Shown in pieces: positions 5,673 to 6,302 of a stretch of 6,302 nt of DNA; the first letter of the stretch is position 1, and each line of letters begins with the position of its first letter. The position numbers were made by a program, and so were the translations under genes. Below the pieces are notes generated by a model. That model searched no databases, had not been told where the DNA came from, and saw only the letters and a program-made list of their open reading frames with translations. The stretch comes from Candidatus Cloacimonadota bacterium (GTDB lineage: Bacteria; Cloacimonadota; Cloacimonadia; Cloacimonadales; JAOZMQ01). The stretch covers positions 1-6,302 of the forward strand of contig JAOZMQ010000186.1 of assembly GCA_029934195.1 (NCBI GenBank). Direction: 5' to 3'.

Positions 5673-5699
5673 TACGGAAATAATTAAATTGGTGGTTTT

Positions 5700-6059
5700 A
5701 TGACAAAAATAGAAAAAGAAGAATTTGAAGATTTTATTAGGGACTGGCATTATGACAAAAAGTCTCATAAATTTGCCCAAGAAACAGGAAAATTTTTATT
5801 TCAATTTATTGATAGTCTTAAAAAACAAGGTCTCTCTGAACGTACTATTCGGCAACATACTGATAATTGTTGGTGTATCGGCGTATTCGAGTGCCAGTAT
5901 GGGTTTAACGATAAGTTTTCTCCAAACATTTTTATGTATGAAGAGGCATCTTATGTTTATGACTTTGAACGGAAACACAGTAATTCTAAATATGCGATTA
6001 ATTCTTACAAAGCAACTTGGCGAAAATTAGCAAAGTATGTTAACTCATTAGCATCTTAA
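5700..6059 (+). CDS. Small orphan protein, possible recombinase core-binding-like (SAM-like) domain
   Basis: 119 residues, the only plus-strand gene here. I do not recognise the family with certainty. It looks all-helical: FLFQFIDSLKKQGLSERTIRQHTDNC (33-58) has the 'L..G.S..TI..H..N' pattern of the N-terminal DNA-binding (core-binding, SAM-like) domain of tyrosine recombinases. The closing stretch NSYKATWRKLAKYVNSL (101-117) matches that domain's last helix in style. The catalytic domain with its Arg-His-Arg-Tyr residues is absent, and no recombinase frame follows before the window end. So this would be a free-standing DNA-binding protein or just a helical protein of another family. There is no signal peptide or membrane segment. 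The ATG at 5700 follows GGTGG by 4 nt. The gene is bracketed by direct copies of one repeat (5261-5335 and 6142-6216), which hints at a mobile or acquired cassette. Confidence 0.7.
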   Translation: MTKIEKEEFEDFIRDWHYDKKSHKFAQETGKFLFQFIDSLKKQGLSERTIRQHTDNCWCIGVFECQYGFNDKFSPNIFMYEEASYVYDFERKHSNSKYAINSYKATWRKLAKYVNSLAS

Positions 6060-6141
6060 TTGCTGTTAAGAAAGACATTTACAAATAATCGTTAAATTAT
6101 GAAATTCTTTTGTTTTATTAAATTGATTATTATTAACTAAT

Positions 6142-6216
6142 TAGTACCTGAACAAAAAAGGATAAGCCACGGATTTACGCAGAATTACGCGGTTTTAAAA
6201 GAATAAATAATAGACG
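6142..6216 (+). repeat. Solo direct copy of the left arm of the 225-bp element
   Basis: Matches 5261-5335 in the same orientation at 70 of 75 positions with no gap, starting TAGTACCTGAAC and ending AATAATAGACG. Similarity stops sharply after 6216, and no right arm is present before the window end. It may be a truncated copy, interrupted by the different repeat that starts near 6263. With the full element it brackets the 5700-6059 gene at a spacing of 881 bp. Confidence 0.85.
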
Positions 6217-6262
6217 AAAACAGACTTTTTCTAATTTTTAGCTTAGTTCTCTTTTTTCTTTA

Positions 6263-6302
6263 CCCAACGCTAACGCATTGGGCTACAAAGATGTCGCTTC
6301 TA
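6263..6302 (+). repeat. Partial REP-like palindrome, cut by window end
   Basis: CCCAACGC (6263-6270) and GCATTGGG (6275-6282) pair at seven of eight positions around a TAAC loop, followed by CTACAAAGATGTCGCTTCTA. From memory, 'CCCAACG...CGTTGGGCTACAAAGATGTCGC' strings are widespread intergenic palindromes in environmental genomes, usually continuing into a second palindrome. The rest is outside the window. Confidence 0.4.

Noticed and set aside
5725..6030. Overlapping 101-codon open frame on the plus strand inside the 5700 gene
   Set aside because: Composition and lack of a ribosome site mark it as a shadow of the gene in the other frame.
6058..6086. Possible third, half copy of the proS/hisS leader element (AATTGCTG...TTTACAA)
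   Set aside because: Only 20 of 29 positions match and there is no right half; in DNA this AT-rich it may be chance.
5261..6216. CRISPR array
   Set aside because: Repeats are long, few, imperfect and 881 bp apart, with no regular spacers or cas genes.

Overview
The window is AT-rich bacterial DNA. Five of the six transcribed units run on the minus strand. Read in that direction they are: a gene for a small secreted beta-barrel-like protein, a small acidic protein gene 13 nt behind it, the signal recognition particle (SRP) RNA gene, histidyl-tRNA synthetase (hisS) and prolyl-tRNA synthetase of the archaeal/eukaryote-like type (proS). One short gene of unknown function (5700-6059) runs the other way. 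Strong Shine-Dalgarno sites (TAAGGAG or TTAGGAG) precede all four minus-strand protein genes. The standard code fits throughout. A Gram-negative host is implied by the signal peptide plus outer-membrane-like strand pattern. The mix of low GC, archaeal-type ProRS and dense intergenic palindromes would suit an uncultured lineage near the FCB group, for example Cloacimonadota, but this assignment is only an impression.

Layout from the left. 1-184 holds part of a dispersed repeat and two hairpins behind proS. proS fills 185-1708. 1709-1893 is a repeat-filled spacer. hisS fills 1894-3168. 3169-3352 holds two leader hairpins, a second copy of the element found before proS, and a stable hairpin. The SRP RNA is 3353-3452. 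3453-3662 is plain AT-rich spacer with at most a weak SRP RNA promoter. 3663-3956 and 3970-4977 form a two-gene unit. 4978-5699 is a 722-nt gap made largely of repeats. 5700-6059 is the lone plus-strand gene. 6060-6302 holds another repeat copy and the edge of a palindromic repeat.

The housekeeping genes (two class II aminoacyl-tRNA synthetases and the SRP RNA) are conventional. What stands out is the spacers, which carry at least five unrelated repeat families. (a) A 65-67 bp palindromic element lies upstream of both proS and hisS. (b) A 225-bp long inverted repeat at 5261-5485 has one arm repeated at 6142-6216, so direct copies flank the plus-strand gene. (c) A motif containing GACCGGAGTT is present at both ends of the window; one copy creates a false N-terminal extension on the beta-barrel gene. 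(d) and (e) Two partial REP-like palindromes lie at 1846-1887 and 6263-6302.

The most promising candidates for something undescribed are the family (a) palindromes placed in the leaders of two tRNA synthetase genes, and the small orphan gene bracketed by copies of family (b).
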